Assembly (NCBI GenBank): GCA_030645915.1
Contig: JAUSNO010000025.1
Coordinates: forward strand, 26,083 to 90,082
Length of the DNA: 64,000 nucleotides
Reading direction: 5' to 3'
From: Undibacterium sp.
GTDB lineage: Bacteria > Pseudomonadota > Gammaproteobacteria > Burkholderiales > Burkholderiaceae_D
Part shown: in pieces, positions 61,713 through 64,000 of the stretch
Position numbering within the stretch: the stretch's first letter is position 1
How the letters are laid out: the number at the start of each line of letters is the position of its first letter
Position numbers and translations under genes: made by a program
The notes under the pieces: generated by a model
Databases searched by the model: none
The model's input: the letters and a program-made list of their open reading frames with translations, nothing else
What the model was told of the DNA's origin: nothing

Positions 61713-61780
61713 AATCGACTACACCATTTTCCAAAAAACCCATGCTATCTGCGTGGTGCCCATGGCCGGTGAGAATCGAT
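61713..61780 (+). ncRNA. Structured hairpin motif, unit 3 with full flanks
   Basis: AATCGACTACACCATTTTCC, the core CATGCTATCTGCGTGG and GGCCGGTGAGAATCGAT form a 68-base unit with outer ATCGA/TCGAT pairing and an inner CCA/TGG closure. Confidence 0.45.
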
Positions 61781-61856
61781 CTGCGCATCAGAAAAACGTG
61801 TTGTCACGATTTCCTGACATGTGAAGTTTTGCCTCAAGTAAGATCCAGTCCATTCA

Positions 61857-61892
61857 CCAAAAGCCCATGCTATCTGCGTGGTGCCCTTGGCC
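61857..61892 (+). ncRNA. Structured hairpin motif, unit 4
   Basis: CCAA and TTGG close the stem around CATGCTATCTGCGTGG. The closing stem differs in sequence from unit 1 (CCAGT/ACTGG) but still pairs. The right flank GGCCGGTATGAAT resembles units 3 and the related unit. Confidence 0.45.
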
Positions 61893-61978
61893 GGTATGAA
61901 TGATCAGAGAGAATTTAAGTGAGGCTGAAAGCTTTTCTCTTAAGTGACCGGCAACGCGAGGCTGCCGATTTTCACTAA

Positions 61979-62191
61979 TTAAGAAAGGACTTGAATGTTG
62001 CCAGCCTTATCGCCTTTTGGGCCAACTGTGGCTTCAAAAGAAACGCGTTGGTTTTCAGACAGACTCTTGAAACCAGTCGATTGTATGTCTTGAAAGTGGG
62101 CGAACAAATCTGGACCGCCAGCATCTGGAGTGATGAAGCCGAAGCCTTTAGCATCGTTGAACCATTTGACTATACCTGTTTGAGTGCTCAT
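61979..62191 (-). CDS. cspA: Cold-shock protein CspA family
   Basis: This 70-residue RNA-binding protein has RNP1 KGFGFITP and RNP2 DLFAHF, and ends GNIQVLS. It melts RNA structure at low temperature or acts as a general RNA chaperone. AAGGAATTAAC lies before the ATG. A long AT-rich leader (over 100 bases) precedes it, as in other csp genes whose 5' leaders sense cold. Its 3' side runs into the unusual hairpin repeats, up to the minus-strand terminator at 61385. Confidence 0.95.
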   Translation of the reverse strand: MSTQTGIVKWFNDAKGFGFITPDAGGPDLFAHFQDIQSTGFKSLSENQRVSFEATVGPKGDKAGNIQVLS

Positions 62192-62603
62192 GTTAATTCC
62201 TTAAAAATTTTAAATATAGGCGACATGCCTGAAAGGCACTTGAAACCAAGAGATGAAACCGGAGGAATTAAAACAGAACGACTAGAGGAAACAGCCATGC
62301 AGATTTGGGACCAACAATGTTACGACCTGATACAAGTACAGGCCGCAATATACACGCTGTGTGCAAATTCACCTAATGTTTTTTTCAAATAGATATTGAG
62401 AGTCGCTTAACAAGCGTCATCCATCGGCTCCCCCAGGCACGCGATCAAAACTGTGGATTTGCTGTGAATGAAGAAAATTTCTCTCATGATTGGCCGGGCA
62501 ATGTCACAGACCGAAAAAATACGAAATTCTTCTACTGACGGAAACCATGTTGGATTTTAAATTGCATTATCATGATGTTTTCTACATTTTGAAAGCCATT
62601 GCA
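62192..62603. other. Gene-free region: cspA leader and FKBP upstream DNA
   Basis: The left part is the probable cspA leader on the minus strand. A 31-codon open frame at 62297-62392 (plus strand) has AGAGGAAAC before its ATG but no recognisable product, so I do not call it a gene. Confidence 0.45.
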
Positions 62604-63095
62604 ATGAAGCCCGGACTCATTTCCCTCGCCGCCTTAATCGCCACCGCCATACTGACGCCAGCGCTGCATGCGCAAGGGGTTGCCAGCGACAATACCGCCA
62701 CACCCGCCAGCGCAGCAAGCACGTCGGTAGCAGCGCCAGCACCATTGCACATCAGCTCTCTGGGGAAAATTGATACGCTGACCGGCACCGGCAGTGAAGC
62801 AGTCTACGGATCGCAAGTCGAAGTGCATTACACAGGCTGGATCTACAACCCCAAGGCAAGTAACTTGCACGGTGCAAAGTTTGACAGTTCGCTTGATGCC
62901 GGTACGCCTTTCAGCTTTCAGGTCGGCGGCAGACAAGTGATCAAGGGCTGGGATCTGGGCGTTGCCGGTATGAAAGTGGGCGGAAAGCGCACGCTGCTCA
63001 TTCCTAGCTATCTGGGTTACAGCACCAAGGGTTCCGGCAGCATCCCGCCAAATGCACACCTAGTTTTTGACATTGAATTGTTGAGTGTGAAGTAA
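62604..63095 (+). CDS. FKBP-type peptidyl-prolyl isomerase, secreted
   Basis: This 163-residue protein has a signal peptide (about 1-23, ending LHAQ), an Ala/Thr/Ser-rich linker (about 24-48) and an FKBP domain (about 55-163): YGSQVEVHYTGWIYN, FDSSLDAGTPFSFQVGGRQVIKGWDLGVAGMKVGGKRTLLIP and AHLVFDIELLSV are the family blocks. It assists folding in the periplasm. ATG 62604 starts the signal peptide; the open frame upstream to 62490 is not needed. Confidence 0.9.
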   Translation: MKPGLISLAALIATAILTPALHAQGVASDNTATPASAASTSVAAPAPLHISSLGKIDTLTGTGSEAVYGSQVEVHYTGWIYNPKASNLHGAKFDSSLDAGTPFSFQVGGRQVIKGWDLGVAGMKVGGKRTLLIPSYLGYSTKGSGSIPPNAHLVFDIELLSVK

Positions 63096-63129
63096 GTGTG
63101 TTGCAGCCCGGACATGATGCAAAATCAAG

Positions 63130-63215
63130 GGCTGCCCGATGACGCAATACCCATGCGGGTTTCCAGGCACACCACGTGGAAAGGCGCATGAATAGTGCGT
63201 TCTGCCAGGGTATGC
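63130..63215. repeat. REP-like palindrome, copy K
   Basis: GACGCAATACCCATGCGGG and GGCGCATGAATAGTGCG are the arms. It lies immediately before the IS30-family element. Confidence 0.65.
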
Positions 63216-63221
63216 TGGCGG

Positions 63222-64000
63222 TCTAAAGTTCCAACTGCAACACTTCTGTATACTTTTTAAAAAGCCAGGAGTGAACAATGAGCTACACGCATCTAACAGA
63301 AGTAGAACGAGAATTCATAGCAAGGCATTTACAAGAGAAGCAAAGCAGGCGAGAGATAGCCAGGAGGCTGGGACGCCATGTATCGTCGATCTGCAGAGAG
63401 ATAAAAAGAAGCGGCGATGGGCATGGCCACTACAGACCGATTCACGCGCACCAAAGAGCGCACCAGAAACGTCGTATCGCCAGAAGGCCGCGCAAATTAG
63501 CCTCTCGCTATGCAGAAGGACTATGGGCTAAAGTCAGGTTTAAACTAGAAAGGGAATGGTCGCCCAACCAAATTTCTCTATGGCTGCAACGCGCATTTCC
63601 AGATACCCCAGGTTACCAAGTGTCACATACAACGATCTATCATCACATTTACCTGCTGCCCAAGGGCGAGCTGAAACGCCAGATTGTCAGCAACTTGCGG
63701 CAGGAAGGCAAGAAACGCAAAAGCAGTACGCAAGGCAATGGCAAGGGCTGGATTAAAGACTTCATTCACGCCCGTCCGGAAGAAGTTGAATTACGGATAC
63801 GCCTGGGCCATTTCGAGGGCGATTTACTGCTGGGCAGTATCGATTCGCCAGGCGCCGTAGGCGTCCTCTATGAACGGACCAGTCGCCGTGTCAGCCTGAT
63901 TAAACTAGAGAGGCGTGACGCGTACTCTGCCTATCAGGGTTTCGCCAACGTCTTGCGCAGGATGCCCGTTGGGGTCTGTCTGACGATGACTTACGATCAA
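63222..64000 (+). mobile_element. IS30-family insertion sequence, left part
   Basis: The element probably starts near 63222 (TCTAAAGTTCCAACTGCAAC), between REP copy K and the transposase gene, and runs off the window. The exact inverted repeat cannot be confirmed without the right end. Confidence 0.65.
63278..64000 (+). CDS. IS30-family transposase (partial, cut by window end)
   Basis: At least 241 residues are open to the window end. The N-terminal helix-turn-helix (SYTHLTEVEREFIARHLQ, REIARRLGRHVSSICREIKR) is typical of IS30. A DDE domain follows, with HFEGDLLLGS holding the first Asp and MTYDQ beginning the second Asp block. WSPNQISLWL and SHTTIYHHIY are also family phrases. The C-terminal Glu lies beyond the window, so integrity cannot be judged. 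GGAG lies six bases before ATG 63278. It is the only transposase in the window and is not obviously related to the 168 bp MITEs. Confidence 0.9.
   Translation, partial: MSYTHLTEVEREFIARHLQEKQSRREIARRLGRHVSSICREIKRSGDGHGHYRPIHAHQRAHQKRRIARRPRKLASRYAEGLWAKVRFKLEREWSPNQISLWLQRAFPDTPGYQVSHTTIYHHIYLLPKGELKRQIVSNLRQEGKKRKSSTQGNGKGWIKDFIHARPEEVELRIRLGHFEGDLLLGSIDSPGAVGVLYERTSRRVSLIKLERRDAYSAYQGFANVLRRMPVGVCLTMTYDQ

Larger units (their letters stand above)
61331..61978. other. Repeat-rich non-coding region between mipA-like gene and cspA
   Basis: These 648 bases hold no supportable protein gene. They contain a terminator-like hairpin (61385-61408) and the four hairpin motifs and one related unit described separately. 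Outer repeats AATCGACTAC and GAGAATCGAT flank two units. A TTAAGTGA repeat lies near 61915 and 61950. Confidence 0.6.

Noticed and set aside
61430..61892. CRISPR array
   Set aside because: Only four repeats at irregular spacing (about 40, 260 and 125 bases), no uniform spacers, and no cas genes.
62297..62392. 31-codon small gene with a good ribosome-binding site
   Set aside because: No recognisable product and it lies in the probable cspA leader; evidence is too thin to call.

Overview
The window looks like chromosome of a betaproteobacterium of the order Burkholderiales, most likely family Oxalobacteraceae. The assignment rests on gene order: gpmA-envC-ctpA facing rhodanese-grxC-secB-SH3-gpsA, then hslU-hslV, dksA, and dapF-DUF484-xerC-zur-COG0523. 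It also rests on a DksA without its zinc cysteines and a fused indolepyruvate oxidoreductase. This is inference from recognised families; no 16S gene, tRNA or taxonomic marker lies in the window.

Layout. Positions 0.2-12 kb hold a 3-oxoadipyl-CoA thiolase, a two-gene YeeE/YedE transporter, a large HPt-REC-REC-PAS-PAS-GGDEF-EAL protein, a FAN1-like nuclease overlapping an Fe-S Rad3-type helicase, and a macrodomain protein. Positions 12-18 kb are a damaged NAD-salvage locus. An intact nrtR regulator and an intact nadM-Nudix gene survive, but pncA is cut after about 41 codons, nadE has lost its ATP-binding half, and no pncB is seen. AT-rich foreign genes sit in and beside the gap, including a DUF2071 gene followed by an integron-type attC site. 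Two matching palindromes (CTTAGTK-N9-CACTAAK), before nrtR and before the pncA remnant, are the likely NrtR operators.

Positions 18-25 kb carry a fused pabB-pabC gene and an operon of TonB-dependent receptor, YfiR-like periplasmic protein and membrane GGDEF-EAL enzyme. Positions 25-43 kb are conserved core: MoeB, cell-division peptidoglycan factors, gpmA, thiol/redox proteins, secretion chaperone, gpsA, the HslUV protease behind a heat-shock-type promoter, and a zinc-linked group (DksA, COG0523 GTPase, Zur). Positions 43-64 kb return to accessory content: indolepyruvate oxidoreductase behind three matching operator-like boxes, AraC regulator with serine hydrolase, a toxin-antitoxin pair, GST, lipoprotein, CoA-transferase, PepSY protein, lytic transglycosylase, MATE pump, MipA, CspA, FKBP, and an IS30-family transposase cut by the window end.

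Repeats shape the accessory parts. Eleven copies of an 80-100 bp palindromic REP-like element lie only in the intergenic spaces of 2.5-18 kb and 47-63 kb. Three near-identical 168 bp MITEs end in CTAG, and each supplies the TAG stop codon of its neighbour gene. The most unusual stretch is 61.43-61.89 kb beside cspA, where a short hairpin recurs four times with compensatory base changes, suggesting an undescribed structured RNA.
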